NCBI GenBank assembly: GCA_905221605.1
Contig: CAJNDS010002661.1
Coordinates: forward strand, 1-52,500
Direction of reading: 5' to 3'
DNA length: 52,500 nucleotides
Source: Symbiodinium natans
Lineage: Eukaryota; Sar; Dinophyceae; Suessiales; Symbiodiniaceae
Position numbers and translations under genes: made by a program. Positions 10,101-25,100 of the stretch are shown here, piece after piece (within the stretch, counting starts at the first letter, position 1; the number at the start of each line of letters is the position of its first letter). The notes beneath the pieces are model-generated. The model was given only the letters and a program-made list of their open reading frames with translations, searched no databases and was not told the origin of the DNA.

Positions 10101-13100
10101 CCTCAAAGTATACCACCATGCCATCCTTAAGTATCCCCACAAAGAAAGATCCCTAGTCTTTTGGAACGACCCGAATAAGTTGGATGATTGAGTTCCGCTG
10201 GAGTTTGCACTGCCGGGTGGCCGCGTGCAGCAGGTGAGCTTGCCAAAGTCCGCCATGAAGGTTCAAGTAGGACAGCAAGCAAAGCGACGAAATGCCGGAG
10301 CTGCCGGAACCTATTGCTGCAAAAGGGCAAAGGTTGATCGCACGCCACATGCCCACGCAAAATCATGATGGGCTTGAAGAGCTCGTCTGAGTGCAGCACA
10401 TGCGCAGAAAACCAAAGCCAGCAAGCAAACAAACGGAGAAACACACGATCAGGCGAAACAGAGAGAGAGAGAGCGAGAGAGACAGAGAAGTAAACAAACA
10501 AACGAAAAGCATGAACACAACCACTGCGCCTTCGGACACTCCCTGTCCTGCGATCATTTCCATTGACACGCTGGCCATCGTAAGCAAAAACTGTCCGAAA
10601 CTTGCCTGGGCCGCACTTGGGTAGTTGACCGGATCTTCAAGGATGCAGAAGGCTTTCTTGGCTACGCTCACATGGTGCGCGCGCGGGGTACGGTGCCACA
10701 CAGGTGCAGACGCAGACACCCACACACTTGCCAAACCTTCCAGGCAATCTGACGAGTGTCCAGCCCGCGGCTGGTCTCCTGCCTGATCTCTCGCATTGCA
10801 TTGGTCTGGGCAACTACCGCCAAAAGGGTGCCGGCAACCGTGGCAAAGGACATCAGTTGGTTTATCAGCACGCCACTGCGCTTGGGTTCCTCACATCAGC
10901 ACACAGAACCCCAGCATACCCTGCATGCTACGTCATGACAAGCGTTTGTCAACTCCAGAATGGGGGGTCTTCAAAAAAGTCATCCTGGAGTTGAGACGCA
11001 TGTCCCTAGAGCTGGCATGACCGTGCCCTCGACTGAGTTACTCAATCTAGCTGTTCGTGTCTGACTGCTGTCTACCCTCCCCAAAGGTCCGCAAGTGAAT
11101 TCCATGAGACTACTGCGAGCATGTCACCAACACCTCACCAATACCTCCCCAGCGCCTCCCAAGCACCTCCCCAGCGGCTCCCCAACACCTCCCCACCTCC
11201 CCAGCTCGAGATTACAAATTTAAGTGATGCTTTGAACATTGGGGTTTCTGCAGAGCCATTTATGTCACATGCAGCAACACAGCCAATCTAGCCTCTAATT
11301 TCCCAACAACCCATAAAACTTTAAAAAATGTTCCAACTCACGGCCAGGGATAAGGAGTTTACTGCAGATGCCCAGCGTCTTCAGCACCCTGCACTTGCAG
11401 CGCTCCGTTCGCTGCCATGCCGAAGGGCACGAGGTGCTTTAAGAAGAGGTACCTTCTTATCCCTGGGTTTAGGGATAGGGTATTCCAGCAGCGCCATGGC
11501 ATCATCATCTTTGGACCCAGAAAGTAGTTCTTGCATTAGGGTTTAGGATTAGGGAAATTTAGGGTTTAGGCCTGGACTTTCAAAGTGTGGGCGGAGTTGG
11601 GTTGACCGTGTACTTGGCTTTCTGTCTGCTTGTGGAAGACGATGGACAAGTTGCATACTAGAATGCGTTACAGTTCCCAAGCATTCGCACTGTCTCTTTA
11701 AACCTCCAAACCAATGCCCAGGCTCATCCATTGCAGAACCTTTCGCCACCTGGGGCTTGCAAAGAATACGCTCCCTGACTAACGCTGCCCTCAACCATAC
11801 GGTTTAGACCAGTGAAGAACTGCACATGATGCCTGCTTACTTCCTACACGTTGACAGTGTTGTGTCCAATTATGAGCTCGGCAGAGGCCGCACCTGACCG
11901 TGGCACATCGCGTGCACGAAAGTATACTACTGTCCGAGATGGCATAGCCTTCTTTGCAAGCTGCACAAGACCTCTTGTCATAGCCCGGTGCGCACATTGT
12001 GGACAAGTCCGTGGAGTTCCCACCAGGGCATGCCGCAAGGTTCGGGCAGTATATGGTGACGCTGATGTTTCTTCCCTCCACCATATGCCCCGCAGTCATC
12101 TTGAACTCTGTGGCGTAGCAGAACTCGTTCTGCGTCGGGCACGGCACGCATTCCCGGCGTTCGCCATCAAAGATCTGAGTGAAGTTATCTTCGCAGACCT
12201 TTCAAAATCAGAAACCCACAGCAGCATCGCGCTCAGCGATTGCAAGCAAATCGATGTGCAAACAAGAAGCCGAGCAATTGGTTGAATTTGGCCCGTGGCG
12301 GATTCCCGTGCCCGCTGGACAGCCAAGGCTCGTGACGTGATGTTTCCGAGCCACCAGACTGCATGACTTCAGGGTTGTGCAGTTAACGGACTCCTCAGGT
12401 CAGCATCTTAGGGGCTGAGTACCGTGGCCCAGAAAACTTTTCCTTCTGGTAGGGATTTATATGTACCTGAAAAGGTTAAAGGTTACCTACCCAGCTTAGC
12501 CTAAGGCAGCAAGGAAGACAAAGGCAAGGCTGCTGGTTGCCTTGGTGACCGGTAACTGGGACTCCAGATATTTCTTTTCACATGCAACCACGGAGCTGCA
12601 TGTATGCTCTGAGCCAGTACGCCCATGGACAATTTCCCACTGACGCTCTGAAAGCGAAGATCGTCGGCAATGACGGCACCTTGAAGCACGCAGAGACTTT
12701 ACTCTTAACGTGAGCAAGCTGGTCCAAACGCTGCAGCAAACTAGTAAGCATCAGCCCGTAGAGTCCTTGAACAGGAGACCTTGACCCTAACGCTCCAAAG
12801 AAAATACGATTTATAGAGTTTAGACCACAAAGAAAGTAATATTTACATACTTACAAAGCCCCAGGGTAGCTCTCATGATCAGGCCCCGGCCAGATGAGAT
12901 GATGTCGAAGTCCACACTACGAGGCTCCAAGACAATCAAGTTGGAGACGTTCAATGTTTGAGCTGCAGTGTAGATGGAGCCCGCATCGAGCTTCGCGATG
13001 CATTGCTTGATATACACGTTTGTCAGGCGTCCTGACAAGTTGCTGCAGGTTCACCAAAAGATTTGGAGATTCTGCGAGCACAGCAGAACAGGCAGTTAAT

Positions 13101-16100
13101 GGAGCTCACTTCAAGATACATCCCGTCGTGGCAGCAAGTGGCATCCGACATGCCAGCTTGAGACTACGAGCTACTCAAAAACTTCAAGGCCGAACTTGTG
13201 CACACTCCCCGTGTCCTGAACTTCCAGATCCCAGATAAAGTCCACCCCCTTCGCCCCCAGCAGTGCAGCTGTAGGCACGAATTTGTCCACCATCTTGCCG
13301 AACCTCTCCATCGCCACTGCTGATATACAAGCCTCCGCCATTCCCGCCTGCCCGCATAAGGCATATAGCATCATAACAGCAAGCAGGTGAGTTACAAAGC
13401 CTGTACCTTGCAGATTCTTCGCGCACCTTGGGGAGAGGCTGCGCAGCTGTCGAACTCGATGCTGCCCTTGGAGCGGATGCTGGGTATCGCCATGCCGCCA
13501 CCGTGGCCGCCGCGTGCAAAACACTGGCGGAAGGTCACGTTGCCGTTAGCATGCTGTCGGATGCCTCTAGGGTCTTGCTACTGACATTAGTGGAAAAGCC
13601 TCGTATACAGCAGGTCTTGAATAAAAGGGCCCGTTTTGCAAGCCGCACCTTTGTTCTTCATAAGAAGGCCACCCCCCGAGCCCAAGGAAGTGCAGGTCGT
13701 CACCAACAATGACCCCCTCACGTCCATCTGGCCTTCTTGGATGTAGACGCCACCACCTTCACAGCTTTCGAACACTGCTTGCATGCACTTTGTGAGTCGT
13801 GAATCTGTGAAACTACTCATGTCATCATGGGTTTCCGAACCTGTCCCGGTAGCAAAAGCCACTGCCCAGTTTCCTTAAGAGCTTCATCTGAACCCCGAAG
13901 CATTGCATCTGTTCGCACGAGCCTCCAGAATCTGAACCAAGCGCATTGCAGCCAGAGAAAGCCGTGACACCGCCCAAGAAGACATTTCTTGACACAACCA
14001 TTCCTCCCCCAGCATCTGCACTGCAGTTGGCAAATTCCATCTTGCCCGCACTTTGGAGCAGGCTCTGGTATACAGCTAGACCCCCTCCTTGGCCATCAGA
14101 TGAGTCGCAGTTTTTGACATGGATCTTCGAACTGTTCTGGAAGAAGTTGCCATGCACAACAATGCCTGGCAAACCAAGCTTGCCCGGTATAGGAACCTGC
14201 TAGCCTAATTATTAACTTCATGGTGTTTCGCTCCATTTGCTTCAGCCTGCACCATCATCTTTGGCAACGCAATGATCAACGGTCACGGTTGCATCAGCTT
14301 GCAAGTAGACGTGGAGGCCTACATCTGCACCCCCTCCCGAACCCTGTGCGTGGCAGCTCTTGAAGAGAACTGAGCCGGAGTGCACGGTTAGGCTACCACT
14401 CTCGGTTCGCAAACCACCACCGCTCTTCAGACTTTGGCATTCGGTGAAGTGTGTGGAACCTCCGAGCTGGGAAAAGTTGCTGTGGACATAAAGACCGCCC
14501 CCACCAGCACCTGCACAGCACGCATGCCCATGTCAGTGACATGCTTTGAATATTTGGGACGTCCAATTCCACAACAGCATGCAGCCCAAAATCCGTCCTG
14601 CATCGCGGTCTTCAAAGGCGACACATCGATGGAACGCGTTAGAGCCGCTGACATCGACCGAACCATTGACACTCATGCAGCCTCCGCGCTGGGCTTTGCA
14701 AGATGTCAACCGGGTCGAGCTGCTGGACACCTGGCTGAAGCTGCCAAGGATATGAAGACCGCCTCCATCAAACTTGCTGAGGCAATCTTCCGCAAGCAGG
14801 TGCCCGCCCCGCTGCAAGAAACTTTGTTCCACAAAAGCTCCTCCACCTCCGTCCCCGCCTGGAAGGAATGGGTATGTTCCTAAGATGCTGCAAGTACAAT
14901 GATGATGTCTTCTCTGCTTTTATGGTGTTTTTTTCAGAAGGGTGACTCTTGAAAAAGTTGGCCCAGATATACTTCCAGTCGCCAGCATTCCAAACCATTC
15001 CAGAAAATTCAGAAAACTACCGTAAACTTCCGGAAACTTCCCGAAATTTCCCGAAACTCCAGAAACATTCTCAACCTCAGGTACTTATACTTCGGAAGGG
15101 GAGGGGAAAAGGCCAAGTCAGCAGCATCAAAGAGACAGGCTTGAAGACATGTTTCATGGCCCAATTTTGTTATGTCGACCTGGTTTGTTATAGACGTAGC
15201 TGCCTATTGCAGCTTGATGTCAGCCTTTGAACTGTTCCACCATCTCTTGCTAGAACAGAACTTGAAGATATGATGGCCATAGCCCCATGGAATTTTGTTA
15301 TGGCGACCTGGCTCCTTAGCTGCTTGTTTCAGCTTGATGACAGCCTTTCAATTGTTCTGCCGCCATCTCTTGCTAGCAGTTTAGCACTCTCAATCCCAGA
15401 GTTGCAATGCTAGAAAATTAACCGGGTGAAAAAACGGGCAACATTCCCTCTGCCGGCTTGGCAAAACAAAAGCGGGGGCGAACTACAATCCAGAACGATT
15501 TTTGGATGTTATCGAAGAATGCTGTGGAAGTTTTTTGAACTTTTTTAGAAGTTTTTCGATGTTTTGGAAGTTTTTGATTTCTTTCCGGATTTGTATGCTT
15601 GGCAAGTTTTACCATGTTGCGGGATTATTTTCCAGGTTTTTTCTGGTTGGGGAGTATTGTTGCCTTGGGATCCCCGTCCTGCGATTTTTTTGCTTGCTAC
15701 TGGACTAAGGCAATGCTAATGGATGGTTTTGCGGCTACACGAAAAGTTCAAGTAAATTAGATGACCTTCATTGGCAAGTTTGGCAGAAGTGGGACTTAGC
15801 CCACGATGGGAAGGCTTCAGCTTGCCAAATGGAGATCAAGAGCAAACTCCTGGGTTCGTTGATGAGCAAGTATTTCGGGAGCCTACCTCCCACTGGAAAT
15901 GGTTTACTGCGGCCCCAAAATGCGAGAGGAATGGAGAGCGCTGGCTGTCAAAGGGTGGACGCCAGTGCACGCTACTTTTCAAGGGCTGGGGGCATGGAGG
16001 TTTGAAAGTTTGTTGGTCAATCTGCAGAAAACATTCCCAAAATTCCAAAAACTCCGAAAACATTCCACAAGCACTGAAGAAGCACCCTTGTGAAGAACCA

Positions 16101-19100
16101 CCATAAGAGTATATAAGATGACGGTTCGTGCCAAACTTATGCGCTTGAGGAGAGAAGCATAGCATGGCAGCTAGCAGCTCGAGGTACCTTGCAAGAGCAT
16201 TGCGCACTGGGTTGCCACACACACACACACAAACGCACGCACACGCAGGCACGCACGCACACGCACGCACGCACGCACGCACGCAGGCAGTTTGTCAGGA
16301 TTTTCCCAACAAGAAAATTGTGCGTTCGATTGGACAGTCGTAAAAACGTGCATGGCCAATTCGAAGCCGAGGCTACAAGCCGAGCGTGGGCTTAGTGAGG
16401 TTGGGTGGCTCAGCAGTCAGTCGTTATATACTTGTAAATTGGGAAAAGGTTGTTCACGACGGAGAGGAACCCACCCGTCCTCCCCATCCCCCAACAGCCC
16501 TGAAATGCTTGGCGGTCCAATATGCTCTCACGTAGTGCCAGAGAGACACACCCCCACCCCCACAGCATCTTATGGATCTACATCTACAAGCAAAACGAGG
16601 TTCTCCGCTGTGTGGTGTGCTCACCTGTGAATGCACAGGTTGAACAGGTGTGCACCAGTGCACATGTTCCAAAGTTTCTTCGCGCAAGAACCTATGAGCC
16701 TACTTGTAGTGTTCTGTGTTCAAATTCGCTGGGTTTTCCTATCTCTTTTCGCAGCTCATGTCACGTTGCTCTGAATCTAGGCTCCATCGGGATCGTTTGC
16801 CCGTACTTCTTGTGCCCAGGTCCACTTACTGATGACTGCTGCTGCTGTTCAGGGTTCAGGGTTTAGGCCTCGACAATTCCAAATGTCAGCTTGCACATAC
16901 CCAACTTGTAAGTTAGAGCATCACTTTCTACATACTTCCTGTCTATATGTTGTGTGTGGTCTGGCCCTGGGGGAGAACTTTTTTGTTCACTTTGGGCACG
17001 TTGCCCAACGATGATTCCGTCCATGCTACCAGTGCATCCACTTTCCAGAGCACCGTTGCCCAACGATGATTCCGTCCATGCTACCAGTGCATCCACTTTC
17101 CAGAGCACCATTGCCCATGCTACCAGTGCATCCACTTTCCAGAGCACCATTGCCCAACGATGATTCCGTCCATGCTACCAGTGCATCCACTTTCCAGAGC
17201 ACCATTGCCCAACGATGATTCCGTCCATGCTACCAGTGCATCCACTTTCCAGAGCATCATTGCCCAACGATGATTGCGTCCATGCTACCAGTGCATCCAC
17301 TTTCCAGAGCACCATTGCCCAACAATGATTCCGTCCACTACCAGTGCATCCACTTTCCAGAGCACCCTTGCCACCAGTGAACCCACTTTCCAGAGCACCA
17401 TTGCCGACGATGATTCTGTCCATGCTACCATGGCAGTGCATCCACTTTCCAGAGCACCATTGCCCAACGATGATTCCGTCCCTGCTACCAGTGCATCCAC
17501 TTTCCAGAGCACCGTTGCCCAACGATGATTCCGTCCATGCTACCAGTGCATCCACTTTCCAGAGCACCATTGCCCAACGATGATTCCGTCCATGCTACCA
17601 GTGCATCCACTCTCCAGAGCACCATTGCCCAACGGTGATTCTGTCCATGCTACCAGTGCATCCACTTTCCAGAGCACCGTTGCCCAACAAGGATTCCGTC
17701 CATGCTACCAGTGCATCCACTTTCCAGAGCACCATTGCCCAACGATGATTCCGTCCATGCTACCAGTGCATCCACGTTCCAGAGCATCATTGCCCAACGG
17801 TGATTCTGTCCATGCTACCAGTGCATCCACTTTCCAGAGCACCATTGCCCAACGATGATTCTGTCCATGCTACCAGTGCATCCACTTTCCAGAGCACCAT
17901 TGCCCAACGATGATTCCGTCCATGCTACCAGTGCATCCACTTTCCAGAGCATCATTGCCCAACGATGACTCCGTCCATGCTACCAGTGCATCCACTTTCC
18001 AGAGCACCATTGCCCAACGATGATTCCGTCCATGCTACCAGTGCATCCACTCTCCAGAGCACCATTGCCCAACGGTGATTCTGTCCATGCTACCAGTGCA
18101 TCCACTTTCCAGAGCACCACCCAACGATGACTCCGTCCATGCACCATTGCCCAACGGTGATTCTGTCCATGCTACCAGTGCATCCACTTTCCAGAGCACC
18201 CTTGCCCAACAAGGATTCCGTCCATGCTACCAGTGCATCCACTTTTCAGAGCACCATTGCCCAACGATGATTCCGTCCATGCCACCAGTGCATCCACTTT
18301 CCAGAGCAACGGTGATTCTGTCCATGCTACCTGCAGTGCATCCACTTTCCAGAGCACCCTTGCCCAACAAGGATTCCGTCCATGCTACCAGTGCATCCAC
18401 GCACCATTGCCCAACGAAGATTCCGTCCATGCCACCAGTGCATCCACTTTCCAGAGCACCATTGCCCAACGGTGATTCTGTCCATGCTACCAGGGCATCC
18501 ACTTTCCAGAGCACCATTGCCCAACGATGATTCCGTCCATGCCACCAGTGCGTCTACTTTCCAGAGCACCATTGCCCAACGGTGATTCTGTCCATGCTAC
18601 CAGTGCATCCACTTTCCAGAGCACCCTTGCCCAACAAGGATTCCGTCCATGCTACCAGTGCATCCACTTTCCAGAGCACCATTGCCCAACGATGATTCCG
18701 TCCATGCCACCAGCGCATCCACTTTCCAGAGCACCATTGCCCAACGGTGATTCTGTCCATGCTACCAGTGCATCCACTTCCAGAGCACCATTGCCCAACG
18801 ATGATTCCGTCCATGCTACCAGTGCATCCACTTTCCAGAGCACCATTGCCCAACAGTGATTGCGTCCATGCTACCAGTGCATCCACTTTCCAGAGCACCA
18901 TTGCCCAACGATGATTCCGTCCATGCCACCAGTGCATCCACTTTCCAGAGCACCTTTGCCCAACGATGATTCCGTCCACGCTACAAGTGCATCCACTTTC
19001 CAGAGCACCATTGCCCAACGATGATTCCGTCCATGCTACCAGTGCATCCACTTTCCAGAGCACCATTGCCCAACGATGGTTCCGTCCATGCCACCAGTGC

Positions 19101-22100
19101 ATCCACTTTCCAGAGCACCATTGCCCAACGGTGATTCTGTCCATGCTACCAGTGCATCCACTTTCCAGAGCACCATTGCCCAACGATGGTTCCGTCCATG
19201 CTACCAGTGCATCCACTTTCCAGAGCACCATTGCCCAACGGTGATTCTGTCCATGCTACCAGTGCATCCACTTTCCAGAGCACCATTGCCCAACGATGAC
19301 TCCGTCCATGCCACCAGTGCATCCACTTTCCAGAGCACCATTGCCCAACGGTGATTCTGTCCATGCTACCAGTGCATCCGCTTTTCAGAGCACCTTTGCC
19401 CAACGATGATTCCGTCCATGCTACCAGTGCATCCACTTTCCAGAGCACCATTGCCCAACGATGATTCCGTCCATGCCACCAGTGCATCCACTTTCCAGAG
19501 CACCTTTGCCCAACGATGGCTCCGTCTATGATACCAGGATTCAGTTCAGCCTAGCAAGTTATACTTGCCGACGGGACTTCTTGCTGCCGGGGTGAGCCGC
19601 AAAAGATGCCGCGATGTGTGTGTTTCCTCGAGTTTTTTGCACACTTTCTCAGTGCAAATCCTCTCACTCAACTCTTCACTCAACACGCGAAGCCTAAAAA
19701 CACAATTCTGGCCGCGCAGAAACATCGAGTTTTTTAGGCTTTTTGACACTAAATAATTCAAGATTTACGGTGCACGCATCCCGATTGCGCACAAGCAGCT
19801 CGTGTCGGTAAAACCATGCTTTCGGGCCTTCACCAACAAAACCTGCGGGCAAACGAGCCCGTCGGAGCCTGAATCTAGACTGTGTGGGCTCGCCTGAAGC
19901 ATCTCATATCGCATGCTTTAAATTTCTACAGATTTCTACAGAGTTCAAGGGCTACAAGCACACGGAACAAGCAACCTCAGCTACACTCCGAGCCTTCTTG
20001 CAAAGCATCACACTTCTGGAATCTCATGGCACCATCGCCAACCATCTGCACATCACCGCCCACGAAGAGCCCGCCGCCAACGCCAGAGCTGCAACCATCA
20101 AAGCTCAAACTACCAGAAAACTGGTGCAGGTGTCCTTTGAGCACTGCTAAACCACCTCCGTTGCCATCAGCTGAAGCCTTGCAGTTCATGAAGGTCACGT
20201 TCGAAGCGCTCTGGATAAAGTTGGCACCACGCTCAAGGGCCATACCTTTCAAAGGTGAGACTTCAAACAAAATACATGCAATGTGCATGCAAGACTTGGT
20301 TAACCCTCGCACTGCACCAAGACTTACAGGCCTCCACCTTTGGCCCCACGCCAAGTAGAACTACATTCTTTGAAAGTCATGTTTGTATTGTGTATATGCG
20401 CATCGAGGGATACCGCCGCACCACCACCACCGCCGTGCGTTGCGACACACTCCCGGAAAGTCATGGTTCCCGAATCTGCAATGAGTTTGCCACGAACATA
20501 CAGCCCGCCGCCATTGCCATACGAATTGGACTTGCAGCGAGTAAAACTGAGGAGGCCTCCTGTTTGGAAGAGGTGCTTCTGCACAAATAAGCCACCTCCG
20601 CCCAAACCTGCGTTTGTTTTACAAAGGCGTTCATATCTACGTCGCTAGCCGCATGTGCTCAGAAACAATCTTGACTTACACGCACCGCTTTAAACCTGAT
20701 GTTCAAACTTCTGCATGCATCTTTCGATGTCAATCAAGCAACATGACCCGGCCTGATTGAAAATCATGCGACCCAAAGGCTTTACAAAAATTGAATCTGA
20801 GATGGCCGGCCACATGGATGGAATGGCCAATGCTCACGCCACCTCCGCGAGAGGCGGCGCAGGTATTGAACTCGGCAGAGCTGCTCACCGTCTGATAAAA
20901 GCTGCCGTTAACGCGCAGGCCTCCGCCACTGGATCTGGTTCTGCAAGCATCAACTCTCAGATCTCCCCCGTGCTGGATGAAGTCTCTCCATACGAACATC
21001 CCTCCCCCTTCGCCGGCACCAGCGTGCTGCCTTCGTGCATCACGACCTGCCAACTGTCAACGCGCCCATCTCGCACCCTCTCTAAACGCCCTGGACGTAG
21101 CCACCTACTGGAGCTTTTGGTTTGTCAGTGAGACACCTTCCTCTGCACTGGAAGACATGTAAGTGGGCAAGAGTGACAAATAAAGGATTCCATTGCTTAG
21201 GGCATTCGAACATGTTTGCACCCAGCCTGAGCGCACACTCGCCTCACATCGACCAAGCCAGATGGCACCATCCAACTGCTCAAAGAAGCCAGCAACATGC
21301 ACACCACCACCTGCCATGTCAGGATTGGAATTCCCAGCTGCTGTCCATGTCTAACCCTGCGTATAGGTTTGCGCTACAGCAATACAAGCTGTCCGTCTGT
21401 CTCTACTGTGATCATGAAGCACGTGTCGGCGTTCCAAAGTATAAGGTTCTTTGGCTTGGGTTATCCAGGGTCCTGCAACGGGGACTGGGGGGTTAGAAAA
21501 CTAGGGCTGCCTTGTGGGGTGGTGCTTTGTAAGGGAGATTCTACTAGATTCGGGTGTGTATACAAAAAATCGTGATAGCCCAAACTTGCCAAATTCTGCC
21601 TTCAACCCTTGCCGGCCTGTACCAACTGCTCTGCACTCGTCGATTCTCAAGGTGGCCTGCACTGACACATTCCTGTGAACCGCTAGACCTCCCCCGCTGG
21701 AGCCAGCGCGGCATCCTTCCACAACCAGATTTCCAGCTGCTTGCCTCCAAGGCCGTAGATTACTTGCAGGTACTAACTAGCCCAAGGCGTTTGCAGACTT
21801 GAAGCTACCAGGATCCCTAGGTTCCTTTCTAGAGACTTTGCAAACCAAAGTTGCCCCTACTCTTGGACTTGGAGCCCCGCCTTAACGATCCGTTGGCTAC
21901 GCGTAGGCCACCTCCAGGGCCGCTCGAGGCCCGACAGTCCTTGAACTCGCTCAACCCGCCGTCTTGCTCAAAACTGCCGTTTTGCACGTAAAGTCCTGCA
22001 GGGTGACGGCACAGCATGTTGGTTATGTCCGGCTGTTTTACCCAGAATGGTGCCTCCCCCGCCACTCTCGCCATGAGACACGCAGTTCAAGAACTTTGCG

Positions 22101-25100
22101 GTTCCGTTGATCCGCATGCTATGGACTGCTGCACCACCACCTCCACCAGCAGCTTCGCATTTCACAAAGGTTGTCTCAGCCTGGCGCGACAGCATCAGGG
22201 CGCCTTCTGCATGCATTCCGCCCCCATAGCTCGGGTGGCGGAGTCCTGAACACGGGCGGAGGACTTTGAGCGTGGCACTTGAATCTGCGTTGCAATAGCT
22301 TTCAAACTTGTGGGAGGATTCAATAGCTGTACATCAGGACTGGAGCATCACACCGTATTTACTGGCATACGTTTACATGTGGCATACATGGGAATGTTTC
22401 GCCTGTTCAAGACGAAAACCGTGGATTCCATGTTGGAAAACTGTCCTGGTGCGGCTGCAGCTCTGCATTCTGTGAACATGTTGGTGCCTGCCAAAGTGAC
22501 GCTGCCGGCAACATTCAGGCCGCCTCCTGACCCCAGAGCGCGGCAGTCTGAGAAATTGGCAGCACCTTTTGCTTGATGAAAGGAACCGTTGACCCAAAGA
22601 CCACCTCCACTGCGCTCTGCAATACAGCCGTAGAACTCAATGGAGCCACCAAGCTGCGCAAAATCGCCATGCACATGTAAGCCGCCGCCACTGGTATTGC
22701 TGGCGCAATCCGTGAAGTTCATTCTGCCCTCCATCAGCGACATGTGATCTGCGATGATTGCCCCACCTGTGCAACAACCGAAGCGGAACCTGAAGCGTGA
22801 TCATTTATTTGGAAGAACTACCTGCAACATGCTAAGCTGCTAATCACGCCCGAGAACTGGAGTTTCACTGCGAAAGGGTTGAAACGCAGCATGTAGCAAC
22901 CGGTCGAATGTGCGAGGACGCAGCGCGTCAGCGCATCCGCATTTTCTGCTACTTTGCATTCAAGAAAAGCCTAGTTCTAGCATTGCCCATTGAATTGATG
23001 ATAGTGCCTCCACCACCCGACGTACATTCATGAAAAGCGAGTTGAGCGTGGCTTGCCACATGGTGAGCTGCGACAGCACCGCCATCCCCAACAGCAGCGC
23101 ATTGACGGAACTCAGCTTCACCCAAAAAGTCGATGCCACCAGTTGCGTAAATGCAGCCACCGCTCTGGCCTGCAGATTTGTCGAAGGCCACAACACTAAC
23201 TCAATACAAGGGCGTGCTTTGAGAAGTTTTGCTCCATATCGTCATGTCCCGCCTCGCCAAGATCGAACAGAACCCGAGCCACCATTGCCGGACGAGCATT
23301 CTTCGAAGATGCTAGTTCCATTGAAAATGATATCACGCTGCGCGGTTAACGCGCCACCATTGTCAGCTGCCCTGCAAGCTTTGAAGTGAAGCAAGCCCGA
23401 CTTCAACTGGACCATTCGTCTCGCTACACGCATACATCCTCCATCAGAACCGCTCCAGCAGTCGTGGCAATAGAGCTTGCCCCTCACTTGCCGGAACTCA
23501 CCATTGACAGCAGCCCCGCCACCTGCTCAAGTCAGCTTCGAACTGCTGTGCTTGTGGATAAACTACGGCGCGTTTCATTCAGACAGGGGAACCCTGCCGT
23601 CTGCAGCGCCGCAGTTCCTGGGATGAGTTTGGCCAATGCCAGGTGAATGTACACTTGGCGTTGTCCATCAATTTGTGTCCTGCTTAGCTTGAGGATTTCG
23701 TTCGCCCGTGTCCATGCTTACGGTTGGCTGGCCCAATTGAAGCTGACTAGCAGGATATGTAACTTTCCACAATCCATCACCCTGGACTGCCAGTGCCAAC
23801 TCCATGACGCCATTTGGCTGTGTGCCAGAAACCCCGGTTGTCGCAGACACCGCGCGCGCACGTCGCACACACGACTGGAGGAAGCCACAAGTGGGGCTTG
23901 CAAAACAAGACAACAAGCAGGTCTGTCCCAAAACCCCGAACATTGATACATACCCTATTTAACGGGGTATGTCGCGTGTGTGGGCCCCGGCCCTGTTACG
24001 AGCAATCAATATTGGCACGCGGCCATTTCTTATTCCAATGCAGCTGATGTCTATAGCCGCATGGCGAAAACCACGGGAGTCCAAGCCAAGACTGAAGCTG
24101 CGACATTGTTTGCAGATCTGACCGAGCGTGAGATTAGGTGCTTCTGTTGAAGACACCCGCCCCCCCTGCAATATTGCATAATTAGCTTCCGCCAAGGGCT
24201 TCTTCAGATGAGAGGGGCCAAATGTATGGACGTCACCCTCAGGTGATTCTAATCCTGTCCCCACTCTCAATATGGTAAAGCATGACAGAGGGCCCCATTC
24301 TAACATGTGGAATTGGCGAGAAAAGTTCAGTGCCATCATGCGAGATTGCCGCGACATGAGCGCGGAACGATGCAACCAGCTGGGGCGAAGCCAATTTTAG
24401 GTCTGTTTGGTATTACAGGGCTACAGCTGCACGGGGCCTGGCCTTCGCCAAGTGAACTGCACGACTCAAACGCCACGCTGCCATCAAGTTGATGGAAGCT
24501 GCCCCTGGCCCAAACAGCACCACCTCCGACGATTTGCAGCAGCAAGCGAGGGTTTGAGGTTTCTCACGTTTACCCCTGGCACCATGGGTTCTGGCTTACT
24601 CCTTTCTAATCGAAGCTGCGAAGCTGCTGTGAGGTACCAATCGTCCTCCTCTCAAACCCAATGGTCCATGTTAGCCGTGTCGCTTGAAACAAGATGCTAA
24701 GTGAATACGAACTAATTTGTGGCAAAGTGAGGGAGGGCTTGCAAGGTGGGATGCATGCAGTTTTTGGGCTTTCGGCTACTACTGATTGCTGGTGACCTCT
24801 TGTGACATTGAAACCTGGAACCCTGTGGATCCTATAGTAGGCAGTACACGGGCTCAGCTCATGGTTGGCCCAGCCTCGACCGGGTGCTTGGCAGCGATTG
24901 AACGTCACCTGCCCAGATGATATCCAAGCTCCCTTGTTGATGAGGAAGGCACCGCCTTCCAAAACGAAGCGCAAACTTCCGTGATATCTTCACTAACCCT
25001 GTCTGGCCTTTGTCAGCCTTGCAGCCCTCTGCATGGATTGTTCCGTTCGAATGCAGACTGTAGGTCGCTGTGCCATTCACGGCGAGGCATCCGCCACGCT

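Noticed and set aside
10363-10520. Hydrophobic Leu/Ser-rich frame resembling a membrane span
   Set aside because: The LSLSLS part is encoded by a GA/CT microsatellite and is probably intronic; only the preceding GQFLLTMASVSMEM piece looks like an exon.
17000-19535. CRISPR-like array
   Set aside because: Adjacent 55-bp units are near-identical with no unique spacers, and the context is eukaryotic.
17000-19540. Many 60-225-residue frames on both strands with a repeated KVDALVAWTES-like or HPLSRAPLP-like motif
   Set aside because: They come from the 55-bp minisatellite, whose period is not a multiple of three, so the frame changes in each unit. Presence between beta-helix exons argues for intron sequence.
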